Positions 48,395 through 60,380 of a DNA stretch of 64,000 bases are shown here, in pieces. Source of the DNA: Cranoglanis bouderius. Lineage: Eukaryota; Chordata; Actinopteri; Siluriformes; Cranoglanididae. The notes under the pieces are model-generated. The model saw nothing but the letters and a program-made list of their open reading frames with translations. It was not told the DNA's origin and searched no databases. The stretch lies in the NCBI GenBank assembly GCA_023630585.1, contig CM042546.1, positions 18,160,310-18,224,309 on the forward strand, given 5' to 3'. Made by a program: the position numbers and the translations under genes. Numbering within the stretch: position 1 is the first letter of the stretch; each line of letters starts with the position of its first letter.

Positions 48395-49860
48395 ATTGTT
48401 TCATATGCAAAAATTCGGACACCCTACTAAATCAATACTTAGCTTCAAATGCTAATCAGTCAATCACAGCTTGCAAATGCTTTTTGTAGCCAGCTCGGAG
48501 CCTTTCTATTCTTGCTTTAGGAATTTTTACCCAATTTTTTCTTGCAAAACATTTCTAGTTCTGAAATATTCTTGGGTCATCTTGCATGCACAGCACATTA
48601 AAGATCTACCCACATATGTTTCAAGACAGGGGATGGTGAGGGCCATTCCAAAAGCTTCAGATTGTATTTCTTGAAGTTCCAGCATGACAATGCCTCTGTA
48701 CACAAAGCAAAAGTCCATAATGACAATAACAAGACATGGTTTTGTCCTGCACAGAGTCCTGACTGCACACCAGGGCTTCTCACCCAGCCTCACTAATGCT
48801 CTTGTGATTTAATGAGCACAAATCCCCACAGCCATGCTCCATAATCTAGTGGAAAGCCTTCCCAGAAGAGTGGAGGCTGTTAAAGCACCAAAGTGGGGAC
48901 AAAAACCATATTAATGCCCATGATTTTGGAATGGGAGGATCAAACAAAACCCATATGGGTATGATGGTCCGGTGTCCACATACTTTTGGACAGATAGTGT
49001 ATGTTTTGGATCATTGCCCTTTTGTAGAAGCCAATCTGTTTTCAGCTTCAGCTTCTTGACCGACTGTGTTACATTTGCTTCCAGAATCTGCTGATACATG
49101 TATATTCCTCTATCTACCTGTGCAATGTTTCCTGTACCACTGGCTGCCACACAAACCACAATACTTAACAAGTTCACTTTCATCAAATGCTGCTCCTTTT
49201 TTCCCCTCAACATGCCAAACATGACTGTGGCCAAACAGTTCCGTTTTTAATTCATCGGTTCATAGCACCTGTTTCCAAAACGCCTCTGGCCTTTATAGAT
49301 ATTGCGTACATCAGTCATTCACATTAGTGATGAAGTCCTTCTGGAGGTTTCCTTCTGGTTTCATGCAGGTCATGTTTGTGCATGCAATGCTACTACCACT
49401 CCTGTGTTGCGTCAAACCTTTCTTCAGGTCCTTAGTGTCATTTGGGGATTTTGCTCTGCCTTTCTGCCCAACATATAGGCAGTTATAGTGAGAGTTTTGT
49501 TCCTCCTCCTGATCTTGCCTTGACTTCCACAGTTCCCCTTAACTGCCATTTCTAAATCACATTTCAGACAGTGGAAATTGTGAACCGGAAGCACTTTGAT
49601 CTCTTTTTTGTTTTGTTTTTTGCATCCTCTGTTTTGTGGGCATCAGTTAGCTTCATTTTCAGATCCTAAATCAGCTGCTTAGAGAAGAGGAGGCCATGGT
49701 TGTTGAAAGTTTGAGTCTGAGAATTTCCTATGCACTGGAATTGTTATAACCAATGACAATTCTTCACCAGTCTAAAAAGTTAATTAAGTTCTTAATTAAG
49801 TAAAGAGACTTTACACTTGGGCGTCCAAACATTTGCACTTTTTTTTTTCTTAGTTAATTT
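48395..49860 (-). mobile_element. Tc1 element interrupted by a second Tc1-like element
   Basis: The ends GCAAAAATTCGGACACCC (about 48408) and GGGCGTCCAAACATTTGC (about 49819) are inverted repeats. On the minus strand, 49234-49010 encodes AASGTGNIAQVD, EANVTQSVKKLKLKTDWLLQ and KGNDPKHTLSVQK, a Tc1 transposase with its D-N-D-P-K-H-T block reading G-N-D-P-K-H-T. The frame then runs straight into the inner element at about 49003. Sequence at 48410-48600 completes the 3' side. Confidence 0.75.
48605..49003 (+). mobile_element. Inner Tc1-like element, 3' part
   Basis: CCAGCATGACAATGCCTCTG (H-D-N-A-S block), TGCTCTTGTGATTTAATGAG, AGTGGAAAGCCTTCCCAGAA and the end GTGTCCACATACTTTTGGAC, then AGATAGTGTA, match a fish Tc1-like family on the plus strand. 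Related ends are at 34925-34945 and 50960-51005. It sits inside the transposase of the outer element. Confidence 0.75.
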
Positions 49861-49889
49861 TTTCTTAGAGTTTTTTCTAAGTTAATTAA

Positions 49890-50300
49890 ATATAAAGTTG
49901 GCAGAGCAACATCCTGCTTTTCTGCTGCAGAGCCAGAACAGCTTGCAATCATTAAGTGAATGATCAATTCCCAACTCTACTGCATCAAGAAGTTTTAGAG
50001 GAGAATATGAGGGAAGTGCTCCATCAATGAATGTTGGGTGATGCAACAAGACAATGACCCAAAACACACAAGTAAATGAACAAAAGAATGGTTTAAAAAG
50101 AAGAAAATGTATGTTTTATAAAGACCAAAATCAGAGTTCAGTTAACCTGTTTGAGATACTGACCTGAAAAAGGACTGTAGTGTAGTGAGTAGGAGGTAAT
50201 GGTCTAAAATTTCTCCTCACTGCGCAAGGCCTACCAGCAGTTACAGGAAATATTGGAATGAGGTTATTGCTGCTAAAAGAGGTCCTATTAATAATGACTG
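49890..50300 (+). mobile_element. Tc1 transposase C-terminal relic
   Basis: CAACAAGACAATGACCCAAA, then ACACACAAGTAAATGAACAA, encodes Q-Q-D-N-D-P-K-H-T-S-K, followed by EWFKKKKMYVL-like sequence and a decayed end with CCAGCAGTTACAGG. In-frame stops are present. It lies directly beside the outer Tc1 above. Confidence 0.75.
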
Positions 50301-51120
50301 TATCCATTAATTGAGTATATTATTATTATTCTCCTGACTGACAAGGAGACCACAGTATATGAGTAGTAATTAGTGCAGAAATCCAGGTAACTAAATATGC
50401 AGTATGTGTATATTTCTCTTAATTTATGATACAGTGACATGATAAAGAATCATGTGCTTCTGATTTTACTTAAGTTTGAAGTGCCTCTCTGCAAAATTTG
50501 TAGACTTTATTGTAGTTTGATCCACTTGACTGGACTGCACAGAGCCATCTTTGGGATGAAGTGTGCTAGTTAGGCCTTATTACCCCAAATTAGTGGCTAT
50601 GTTTACACTCAGCTTACTATTCTGTTAATAATTCGACAGGATCTCAATCAGAATAAACCCTGTTCATGTGTACGCATCAGTCAGAATACAGTAAACTATT
50701 CAGCCCAATAAAATCTCAATTGATTGAACAAGGTGGGTTGATATCATTTTAATAAACCGTTAAATAAAAGAATAACAGACATGCATAGTATATTTCATAT
50801 ATTATGTATAATGCAGAATATATCTGTTTTACTGATACATGATTTATGCATTTCATGTTATTGTCAACGAATGTAAACAACTTCCCTGTGGTCTGAAACC
50901 CTTCCTGATGAAATTAGGAAATTAGGACACCCTCATACAACACTGATAACAAGCACATATGGATGTGATGTTCAGGTGTCCACATAGTTTTGGCTCTGTA
51001 GTGTAACGTCCTTTTTAACTGGATAATTTAACCATAATTTATAATCTCTCCCATTGTTAATTGATTGAAAACACACACATACTGTATACTAAAGACACAG
51101 TGCCCATGACATGGCGTCCG
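50301..51120. other. Mostly unrecognised; short Tc1-like end at 50940-51005
   Basis: AAGCACATATGGATGTGATG, then TTCAGGTGTCCACATAGTTT, is the terminal piece of the family seen at 48920-49003. The remainder shows no feature. Confidence 0.5.
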
Positions 51121-52440
51121 CATTTACATTTACATTTACAGCATTTGGAACACGCCCTTATCCAGAGCGACTTACAGAAGTGCTTTGAGTCTCTATCATC
51201 AAATACATCCTGATACTGGTTCAATAGGTCACGGACTAAGAAGACCATCGGTCTAAAAACTTTGTTGGAAGGTAAAATGGTAAGAGAAACACACCGACAA
51301 CACAATTTTTTTTAAATGAAAAGTGCTAATTTAAGTAGTTTAGGAAGAGGTAGGTCTTTAGACCTGGTTTGAAGACTGTCAGTGACTCAGCTGTTCAGAC
51401 ATCTAGGGGAAGTTCATTCCACCACCTAGGTGCCAAAACAGAGAAGAGTCTTGATGAAGGTCTTCCTTGTACCCTGAGAGATGGTAGCACCAGTTTAGCA
51501 GTGCTAGAGGATCCGACGGAGCGTGGTGCAGTGCGGGGTGTGATAGGTGATTTGAGGTAAGTGGGTGCTGGTCCATTTTTGGCTTTGATTTAAATCTGAT
51601 GTGGGCACCTACAGGAAGCCAGTGGAGGGAGCGTAGCAGTGGGGTGATGTGGGAGAATTTAGGAAGGTTGAAAAGAAGTCATGCAGCTGCATTCTGGATC
51701 AGTTGCAGAGGTCGAATGGCTCTCAGAGGCAGACCTACCAGGAGTGAGGTGCAGTAGTCCAGTCTTGAAATGACGAGAGACTCAACCAGCACCTGAGTGG
51801 CCTGTATGGATAAAAATGGATGAATCCTTCTGATGTTGTAAAGGAGAAATCGACTTGAGCTTCTCTGATTAGCAATGTGAGAGGAAAAGGACAGCTGATT
51901 GTCCCAGAGGTTGCGTGCAGTAACTGAAGGTGGGATCAGAGAGTTGTCCAGGGAGATCACAAGATCCTGACATGGTGATGAATCACCTGGGATGAACAGC
52001 AGTTCAGTTTTGCTGGGATTGAGTTTCAGCTGATGAGCCGCCATCCATGAGGAGATGTCTGCCAGACATGCTGAAATCCGAGCAGAAACAAGAGGATCAG
52101 AGGGAGGGAAGGGAAAGAGTCATCCGCATAGCAGTGGTACGAGAACCCATGTGAAGATATGACTTCACCAAAAGATCGAGTACAGAGGGAGAACAGAAGA
52201 GGACCAAGTACTGAGCCTTGTGGGACACCAGTGGAGAGTCTGCGGGGAGCAGATGTGGATCCCCTCCACGTCACCTGGTATGAGCAACCTTCCAGGTAGG
52301 AAACAAACCACTGCCATGCTGCACCATGAATTCCGAGACTCGTGAGGGTGGACAAGAGAGTCTTGTGATTGACTGTGTCAAATGCTGCTGAAAGGTCAAG
52401 GAGGATGAGGACTGATGGCAGTTTGGCTGATCTAGCAGTA
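51121..52440 (-). mobile_element. 5'-truncated L2-like LINE with reverse transcriptase
   Basis: Read on the minus strand: FDLSAAFDTVNHK-like sequence at about 52410-52370, then 52355-52026 with LSTGVPQGSVLGPLLFSLC and YHCYADDSF (the Y-A-D-D catalytic box; the frame shifts just after it). Next, 52044-51679 gives LKLNPSKTELLFIPG and ISRLDYCTSLLVGLP, the RT thumb region. The 3' tail CTGTAAGTCGCTCTGGATAA ends in ATGTAAATG repeats at 51121-51175, as in L2 elements. The endonuclease half is missing, as usual for 5' truncation. Confidence 0.85.
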
Positions 52441-52770
52441 TGTCAGTATGTCCGCATGGTGCAGTGGGTAGCATTGTCACCTCACCATCTCCAGGGTTCA
52501 AGGTTTGATCCTGAGATTGAGTTACTGTCTGTCTGGTGTTTCTGTGCATGTACTCTTCATCTACATTTTGGATTTTCTCTGGGTTTTCTGGTTCCTCCCA
52601 CCTCCCAAACAAGAAGCTGAGTTAAACCATCCTAGGTCTGAGTGAGTGTGTGAGTGTGTGCACATGGTGCCTCACAGTGGACTAGTCTACAATTCAGGGT
52701 TCGATATTCCCAACTCACATGTAGTATTTTTGGGATGAGCTCCAGATCCACTGCAACGTTGAATGAATGC
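52441..52770 (+). repeat. Degenerate tRNA-headed SINE
   Basis: TCCGCATGGTGCAGTGGGTA, GCATTGTCACCTCACC, a B box-like AAGGTTTGATCC, then TCTGGGTTTTCTGGTTCCTC and AGGGTTCGATATTCCC. It abuts the truncated end of the L2-like LINE. A related sequence is at 2440-2630. Confidence 0.55.
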
Positions 52771-55189
52771 TTCACAAAACACTGATGAAATACTTTACAT
52801 GCACAGAATGTTTTGCTCCATTGTGCAAAATGCCCTCTTCTTACAAATGGGATGAAAACTATGAAAGAGTAAAGATGATTTAGCCACAAAAAGGTACTAC
52901 AGCTGAGGATAAATTAAAGATTATTTAATTAACCTTCTGTCTAACTGTCTCTCTTGAAAATATTTAAATCACATATAAAGTGTTATTCTGAATAGGGTTA
53001 AAATGAGGTAAATTATTTATTACATATCAATTTAATAAAAAAAAGTGCAGTGGAGATGTGGCTGTGGTTATATAATGTTATATAATTTTGGTACAAAACA
53101 TGTAAGGGCACCTTCAGATCACTGGAGGGAAAGTTTGATACATGGATATACTGTACATTGTGTGCTTGTGACAGGATGCTGAAATTCATTATTATAGAAG
53201 GTGCTACAAGTCAGGTAAATGTGGAATGTTTTTCTGTCAGACTGGGTACTAATTCCAAAATTCACAGTGAGCTGAAAAACATGCATGTGTGTATAAAAAA
53301 CACTAAAAGATGTGTTTTAAAAAAAGGGGGGGGATGTCTTATGCTGGAATCCATGCCATACTATGCAATGCTTTATGGGATCAGTAGTTTAAACACTTGT
53401 TTGCTTTGGGTAATACTTTAAAATTCATTACTCATCTCATAACTGTTCGGTTCAATGTCTTAAAACATTTAAGAGCAGACAGCTGAAGATTATAAAATTT
53501 ATAACCTTATGACAAAAATTAGCCAAAGCATATGTGATTTCTCGTACCTCAAGGTTTTTGAGGTCAACTTCGTGTTTGATGCAGACACACCTCCAGATAT
53601 TAGGCCAGAAAATAAATGTGGAGAACTTCCAGAGATGGTTTCTATGCCTTTGTGTACACAGACAGTCGTGAGTCTTCACCCTTTCTGCATACACCTAGTG
53701 ACAGGAAAACAGAGAATGAATGATAATCAAAATGACAAAAGTAATGACCAGACAATTGCCTTGTTTATTTTTGCCCGATGCCTCATATTATTCTGACTGC
53801 CAGGACAGGAGGTGACCTGACATTAACATTATGTAAATATAAGACAAAATACTTACTATTCCTGCTGTGAAAGTAATATCATGAGAAAATGTCACCATGA
53901 TAAACATTTCTGTTTAGAGGAAGTAGAATTTTGGGGTTTTTTCCCTTGTTCCTCCTACTGCTTATTTCCTGGAATCGTGTGAATGACTGAATAGAAAAGT
54001 CTTTCATTCTGTCTCTTTTACTCTAATTTGACACACACACCCAGAATACAGGCAAAGCCTCGCCCACAAAAACACGTACAGAGTTACAAAATAATGACGT
54101 TCACTATATTAGCACAGCCATGGGACAGTGGTGGCCTGGAGGGCAAGGCATCAAAAAGTTTAAATAAAAAGAGGCAACTTTAAAAAAGAAAAAGTAGAAG
54201 AAGAAGAAGAAGAAGAAGAAGTTAACATTAAATATAAACTCATTTCAGAGTCAACTTTAAAAACAGAATTCAACTTTAAATAAAAGAGACAACTTTTTTA
54301 AAAGGCAGTTTTATACAGGCATCATTATTATGGAACTGTGCAGTTAGACCTAACATACATGAAAATGTAATTCCTGAAGATTTCAGTAATGTGGTGTGTA
54401 ATTACTGACTGCTACCAATTTCCCCCTTTTTACTCCCTACATTAACAGACACAACAGTCCATAAAGAGACACAAGCGTCAGTGTCACGGTCTCCTAACTC
54501 AGATCTGCTCGCCGTTAGTCCTGAAAACAGACTCATGAGTTTATTGCTCACTTTCCAGTCAGGATTTAAACCCAGTCATATCAATCAGGTGAATCAGGAT
54601 GAGCGGTATAGAAAATGGATGGATGGATGGATGGACTTTTAGTTAAGGTACTAAAAGGATAGAATCTCAGTGTTCAGATGACATTTAATCTAAAGCATTA
54701 AAAAAAATAACATTCCTACATCAGAGGCTCTTATATAGCCTATTTATTAAACTATTATTCTGTTAGCTCAGAGGTTTCTATTAATGTGCAAGCCTAGGCC
54801 TTTTATATTAGCTTTTCAGAGGTCGCTTTCAAACGTGTCTAACATACTAAAACTATTTCAAGTAACCATACAAATCATACAGTCTTAATACACCATACTT
54901 TCTTGCAGAATAACTGCTGAGAGTTTATGGATAAAGTAATAAAACAGAAATACACAATATACAGATAGTACGAATAGAGAGAATGGACAGAATTCAATGC
55001 ACAGTGTCGCAGGCATACGATGTGGATGGTATTGCTGATGATTTCTCCTGCCAATGTATAATGCAAACCTTTATATATCCTTGAGCCTCTTTGAAAGGTA
55101 TAATGCCCAGAGCACCACAAGGGAGAGACACAATGCATATGTACCGTAGTCTTCAGCTTTCACAGGAAGTTATTATTGTCTCAGTGTGG
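52771..55189. other. Intergenic, mostly unrecognised
   Basis: Nothing coding was recognised. It includes an (AGA)n run at 54196-54222, a SINE tail ending in ATGGATGGATGGATGG at about 54590-54635, and a segment at 54480-54600 that resembles 55270-55380 (CATGA.TTTAT..CTCA and AAGTCAGGATTTAAAC...AATCAGGTGA). Confidence 0.45.
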
Positions 55190-56480
55190 AGAGACAAAGT
55201 GAGGTCATTGGTGATGTGGACACTGAGGAACTTGAACACGTCAACGTTAAATAAAACAAACAAAATAAAGCAACTTGATGTCCATAATGAGACACGACTC
55301 TGAGATTCATGAATTTATCACTCATCTTCAAGTCAGGATTTAAACTCCATCGTAGAAATCAGGTGATGCACAAGGAGATCATTTACATACAGATTACTTA
55401 CACCTGAACATGTGCATATTATGAACACATTACTAAACACCCCATATTGCAATAGATATAATCAACATAAAATCCTTATTATCCATTATAAAATACAGTG
55501 TGTAGGAATGTTGCTAACTGTTCTGAATTTAGACAAACTAGCTTTTATGACAATACCACTGATATGTTAATAAACCACAATACACTCAATTAAGCTAAAT
55601 AAACAGTTTTATACTGCTACGTGTGTCTTAACAGGAACAGGTACAGGAACAGGATAAGCTAAGGACTAATTCTAGCCAACATTCAATGGTGTCAGTTCCC
55701 GTAGTAGTTTGCTTATAACTACATATTTGGACACAAAAGAAAAAGATAGCATAGAGCTAAATGTTCACATCAGAATGAAACATAAGTCAGAAAGTTTTTG
55801 ACTCTTTCCACAGCCGAGTATGGGTGCATGTACTCCGTTCTGGGACTTCCTGTAATCCACTGTCATTTCCTTTGTTTTGCTAAGAAAAGATGTTAAGTAA
55901 GAGATACAATAATTGTCATGGAACCGTTGTGACACACCTCTGATCTCCTCTCTGTAGGCTGTTTCATCTCAGTATGTGATGAAGTCTAGGATGGTTGTGT
56001 CATCAGCAAACTTGTAAATTATGTTGGAGTTGTGTTTGGCAGCACAGTTATGTGTAAACAGGAGGTGGCTGTACAGGAGGGGGCTGAGTCACATCCCTGT
56101 GGAGCTCCTGTGTTCAGAGTCAGTGTGGAGGAGGTCGACTTACCCATTCTGCATCAGGAAGTCTATTATCCAGTTGCACATGGTGATGTTAAGTCCCAGA
56201 TCTTTGAGCTTCATGAAGAGAACAGTGACGTTAAATGCTGAGCTGCAATCAATAAACAGCATTCTCAGATAGGTGCTTTTTCTCTATCGGGGTGTGAGAG
56301 CAGTGTGCATCGTTAGACCAGTGGTGGTGTTGGAGAGGTTTACACACTGGAGAGGGTCCATGATTGTAGACAGGGATGTGCAGATGTGTGTTTTAACTAG
56401 GAGCTCGAAGCACTTCGTGATAGTGGAGGTCGGGGTGAGGGGGTAGTCATTGTTAACTTGGTAATCATTTAAATGTGGAA
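55190..56480 (-). mobile_element. Non-LTR retrotransposon RT remnant, minus strand
   Basis: On the minus strand, 56290-55940 encodes decayed RT: a HLMKLKDLGLN-like stretch, then an Asn-Ile-Ile-Tyr-Lys-Phe-Ala-Asp-Asp segment (AATTTACAAGTTTGCTGATG), the F-A-D-D box. The piece at 55190-55240 (GTGAGGTCATTGGTGATGTG) and 55800-55930 (GGGACTTCCTGTAATCCACT) belong to the same lineage, with unrelated sequence between them. It is similar in kind to 45700-46870. Confidence 0.65.
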
Positions 56481-58040
56481 TATGGAACATTAACACCTGA
56501 GTTACACATTGTGCTTTTACTATATTCAAATAATATTCACCTGAAAACTGTATCCAGTTGCGTATTTAGTAGAAATGATAACACACTCACTGCAGATTCC
56601 ATGCTAGGCCCAAGGCTAATGGCGGCCATGTTTGTTGTGGAATTTGCTGTTTCTCAGCCTCACTACCATAGTGCCTTGCAAGATAGCTTTAGCGTGCAAC
56701 TTTTTCCAGAAGGAGAGCACTCTCTTTTATCTATTGGCAGCTTTTTATTTAAATTTGACTGCTTTTTTTAAAGTCAACTCCTTGTATTTTTATATTTACT
56801 CTCAGGATGTATTTATTGATAGAGACTTCAAAGCACTTCTTTAAGTCACTCTGGATAAGGGCGTCTGCCAAATTCCTTAAATGTACTCTTTCTATTTAAA
56901 ATTAACTTTTTAAAAAACTTTTTTTATTAAAATTTTTTTTAGGTACCTTGTTCTTCAGGACCAGTGTAGTCAACAAACCTTCCCAATATGGTGGCCCTGA
57001 AGAGTGAGGTGAAAAAATGTCTTACATTTTATTTATTTTCCAGTTTATTTACTTTTCTGCTTTGTGCAACACAACAAAAATTGTAGAATACATTATTTCC
57101 AGCAATCAAAAACCCCCCTTTTCCCATTTTCTCCTCTGCTACTGTGTACTCCGAGGTTCGCGTATGAAAAAAGGGACAAACTTGAAACTAGAATTTGACT
57201 TGACTTCACTCTTAGAATCTGTCACATTAACCAAATAAAATGAATACCAAAGAGGACATTCGGAACTCAATGGCTGAAATGTGAGCAGGAACCCTGCAGC
57301 TGTGCGATAGAGGGTCAGATCTTGTTATAAACATTCTGAATACAATGATGACTCATTTAGATGTTGGATTGTTCTGGGTATGTTAATTGTAATGTGTTAC
57401 CCTAAGAATTAGATTAGATTAGTATTAGTAGTGTCTGTGTTACTCATGTTTTTAGGAGACATTAATGTCCTGATCATCCTTATTATTAAAGGGCAATATT
57501 CTATTATTCTTGGGACACATAATGTAAAACTATAAATTGATGGTTGACCATAATACAAAACTTCTCACAAAAGCAGTTGTGTTTGTAGCTGCTTGGGGGT
57601 TACAATAAACACTCATTTGAATTAGTAGTTGTTTAAGAACAAGCTCAAAATATCAAAAGAATAGTTTTATTGTTAGACTTCTTTTGGTTAAGCTTTTGGC
57701 TGTCATTAAATAACCCAGAATCCATTTTTTTAATTGAAGAATTAAATGTAAGTGGATCCCCTGCTTCACTGAATATCACTTCCTGAATATTACTAGAAAT
57801 TATTAGGCAACTGATTCCTGAGGGCACCAATGCCAGTAAAAATCGCCAGTGGATTAGAGTTTTGGGTTTCAATAAACCAGGATGCAGGACATGTTTAACA
57901 ATATCACAGAGAAGAATGTCTGGGTTAAATTCAATCTGTTTATACTCCATAAAGCAGTGCTGCGTATTTGATTGAAGTGAAATGCTATGAAGAAAGTCTT
58001 TATCTGCAATTAATTGATTTCTGCGTTCGGCTTGAATTTC
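56481..58040. other. Mostly unrecognised; L2 tail at 56836-56885
   Basis: TTAAGTCACTCTGGATAAGG, then GCGTCTGCCAAAT, is a plus-strand L2/SINE tail. The 101-codon minus-strand frame 57950-57645 has no recognised motif, intron border or partner; I leave it unassigned. Confidence 0.45.
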
Positions 58041-58713
58041 TACAGTGGTTCTTGAAAGTTTGTGAACCCTTTAGAATTTTCTACATTTCTGCACAAATAT
58101 GACCTAAAACAACATCAGATTTTCACACAAGCCCTGAAAGTCAGGAGTTCTGTAAATGTCAGGACATCTGTCTGTGATCTGAATCTCAAGAGAAAGTGGG
58201 TCATGCAGCGAGACAACGACCCTAAGCACACAAGTCGTTCAACCAAAGAATGGTTAAAGAAGAATAAAATTAATGTTTTGGAATGTCCAAGTCAAAGTCC
58301 TGACCTTAATCCAATAGAAATGTTGTGGAAGGACCTGAAGCAAGCAGTTCATGTGAGGAAACCCACCAACATGCCAGAGTTGAAGCTGTTCTGTACTGAG
58401 GAACGGGCTAAAACTCCTCCAAGCCGATGTGCAGGATTGATCAACAGTTACCGCTAACGTTTAGCTGCAGTTATTGCTGCACAAGGGGGTCACACCAGAT
58501 ACTGAAAGCAAAGGTTCACATACTTTTGCCCTCGCAGATTTGTAATATTGGATCACTTTCCTCAATAAATAAATGACCAAGTATAATATTTTTGTCCCGT
58601 TTGTTTAAAGTTCTCTTTATCTACTTTTAGGACTCGTGTGAAAATCTGATGATGTTTTCAGTCATATTTATGCAGAAATGTAGAAAATTCCTAAACTTTC
58701 AAGCATCACTGTA
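58041..58713 (+). mobile_element. Tc1 element with inverted repeats, N-terminal half deleted
   Basis: The ends TACAGTGGTTCTTGAAAGTT and AACTTTCAAGCATCACTGTA are inverted repeats of about 100 bp. The open frame 58062-58457 reads from the repeat into KRKWVMQRDNDPKHTSRST, then KEWLKKNKINVLECPSQSPD and LNPIEMLWKDLKQAV, the second and third catalytic positions of a Tc1 transposase. The DNA-binding domain and first Asp are absent, so it is not autonomous. This catalytic half is intact in one frame. Confidence 0.9.
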
Positions 58714-58730
58714 AATAAACACAGGCAGGA

Positions 58731-59205
58731 TACGGTATATTCTAACATCCAGGACAGGATGAGGACAAGGGGGTCACTGAATTTTTTCATGTGTATGAAA
58801 ATGATGTAATCATCCATACATCATTTCATACATAAATCATAAGCTATATGGTCTTCACAGTCCCCAGTTTCAACCCAACTGAACACCTATGGGAGATTTC
58901 AGCCTGATGTTTGGCAGTGGTAGCTCAGTGGTTAAGGCGTTGGACTACTAATTGGAAGGTCGTAAGTTCAAATCCCAGCACTGCCAAGCCGCCACTGTTG
59001 GGCCTCTAAGCAAGGCCCTTAACTCTCAATTGCTCAGCTGTATAAATGAAATAAATGTAAGTCGCTCTGGCTAAGGGCATATGCCAAATGCCGTAAACAT
59101 TGTACATGCCATCATCAAAACACCAACTGAAGGAATATCTTTGGATAAATGGTGTTCATCTCTCCAGTTCACTTCCACAGACTATGCATTTATTTGTTTT
59201 TTTGT
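58731..59205 (+). mobile_element. Tc1-like relic carrying a SINE insertion
   Basis: GGACAAGGGGGTCACTGAAT, GTCTTCACAGTCCCCAGTTT and CTGAACACCTATGGGAGATT correspond to the D-to-E half of another Tc1-like transposase (N-P-T-E-H-L-W-E-I). After the SINE it resumes with GCCATCATCAAAACACCAAC and GGTGTTCATCTCTCCAGTTC. It lies directly after the previous element. Confidence 0.75.
58914..59098 (+). repeat. tRNA-headed SINE with L2-type tail
   Basis: The head GGCAGTGGTAGCTCAGTGGT (A box) and GAAGGTCGTAAGTTCAAATC (B box) fold like a tRNA (5' TTGGCAGTG, 3' CACTGCCAA), then GGCCCTTAACTCTCAATTGC and the tail AAGTCGCTCTGGCTAAGGGC. The tail matches the 3' end of the LINE at 51121-52440. It interrupts a Tc1 relic, so it is younger than that relic. 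Confidence 0.9.
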
Positions 59206-60154
59206 CTTTAATTTGTAAAAAGTGTTATCAGTAATGCGACCTGGCATGGTATGTAGCCTGAAAAAAACAATGTCAGTGCAAAACAGTTACTGATTGGATT
59301 GATAGTGTTGAAATTGCTGTGCATATTTATTACTGTTAATGATACAGTACAACTAATGATATGCCAACACTGATTTCTTGATTTTCTACTTGACCTTCTG
59401 ATTTATGGACCTGCTGTAATTTGTGTGTTATATAAAAGGAATAATCAAAGTCCAGGTTTATGCCATGCCATTATGCTATAAAGTTTAACTGTATGAGAAC
59501 ATGTTTTTGGATATCTTTTGGCTTTCTGTAGGTCACCTGATATAAGCATACAAATGGATGAGAAGATTAAAGAAAGAAAAAAAAAAACAACAGAAGCTCG
59601 GTTATGCTGTAAGGGCTTTTTGTTGGCATCGTTTGGGTTCACTTTTCCCCTTAGAGGTTACGGTCACTGCAAATCAATACAATCTTCTCACTGAATAACA
59701 CTAGGAAGTGTAGAGCAAATATGGGAGGGAAGGATGGTGTATTTAGTCAGTAGGGATAGGTTAGAGCCAGAGAGAGGGAAGGCAAACAGATTACAAAAGA
59801 GCACTGTCCAATAAATAACTGAGCAAAGGGACGAGCACTAGCAGTGTGAAACCTTATTCTTGGAGAGCAGATCAACGAGACTTTAGAACAGTAAGTAAGT
59901 AATACGTCTTAAACGAAAAGCTTAACTACAATGCTGTTTTCAAAAGTCTTTTTAGTGCCTTTAATGTGAAAGTTTTTACAGAGACGTTGTCCTCTGACTC
60001 ACTGTGTTTGCTCACTGTCAAAACTCATGATCTGTTTATGAATTATTTCCTTGTCATTTCATTATTTTGACTGTGTAGTGATTGTAGTGATTGTCTTAAA
60101 AGATTTATGAAGTACTTAAAAACAGCTATATTAAAGCCTATATAAAACAGTGAG
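59206..60154. other. Intergenic; Tc1-like middle segment at 59560-59720
   Basis: CTGTAAGGGCTTTTTGTTGG, TTTGGGTTCACTTTTCCCCT and TCACTGCAAATCAATACAAT correspond to the interior of the family of the MITE at 17066-17215. Otherwise nothing was recognised. Confidence 0.5.
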
Positions 60155-60380
60155 TAAAATGACCTGCATTTAGATCTATGGGAAAGACATCTTATTTAAT
60201 GACAGCATGGCTTCGGAATTGTTGTTAAGGGGGAAAAAAGATCAACTGTTCTTCAGGTAGCTGACAATGTCACACCTGATGTCAATGACAAGAGTTAACA
60301 TAAAACTTATTAATGGTGTGTTCTGTATGTATTTCTTCTGATGTCAACTCCTTAGTGTCATTGAAGTTATTATTATTTTT
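60155..60380. repeat. Local direct duplication, copy 1
   Basis: GATCTATGGGAAAGACATC, TTTAATGACAGCATGGCTT, GTAGCTGACAATGTC and GTGTGTTCTGTATGTATTTC recur in order at 61095-61315, with indels including about 40 bp present only in copy 2. Confidence 0.8.

Noticed and set aside
57645..57950. 101-codon minus-strand frame (LALVPSGISCLIISS)
   Set aside because: No recognised motif, no adjoining exon, and AT-rich sequence allows such frames by chance. Kept only as an unassigned note.
58914..58985. tRNA-like sequence with A and B boxes
   Set aside because: It is followed by a SINE body and L2-type tail and sits inside a Tc1 relic, so it is a SINE head and not a functional tRNA gene.
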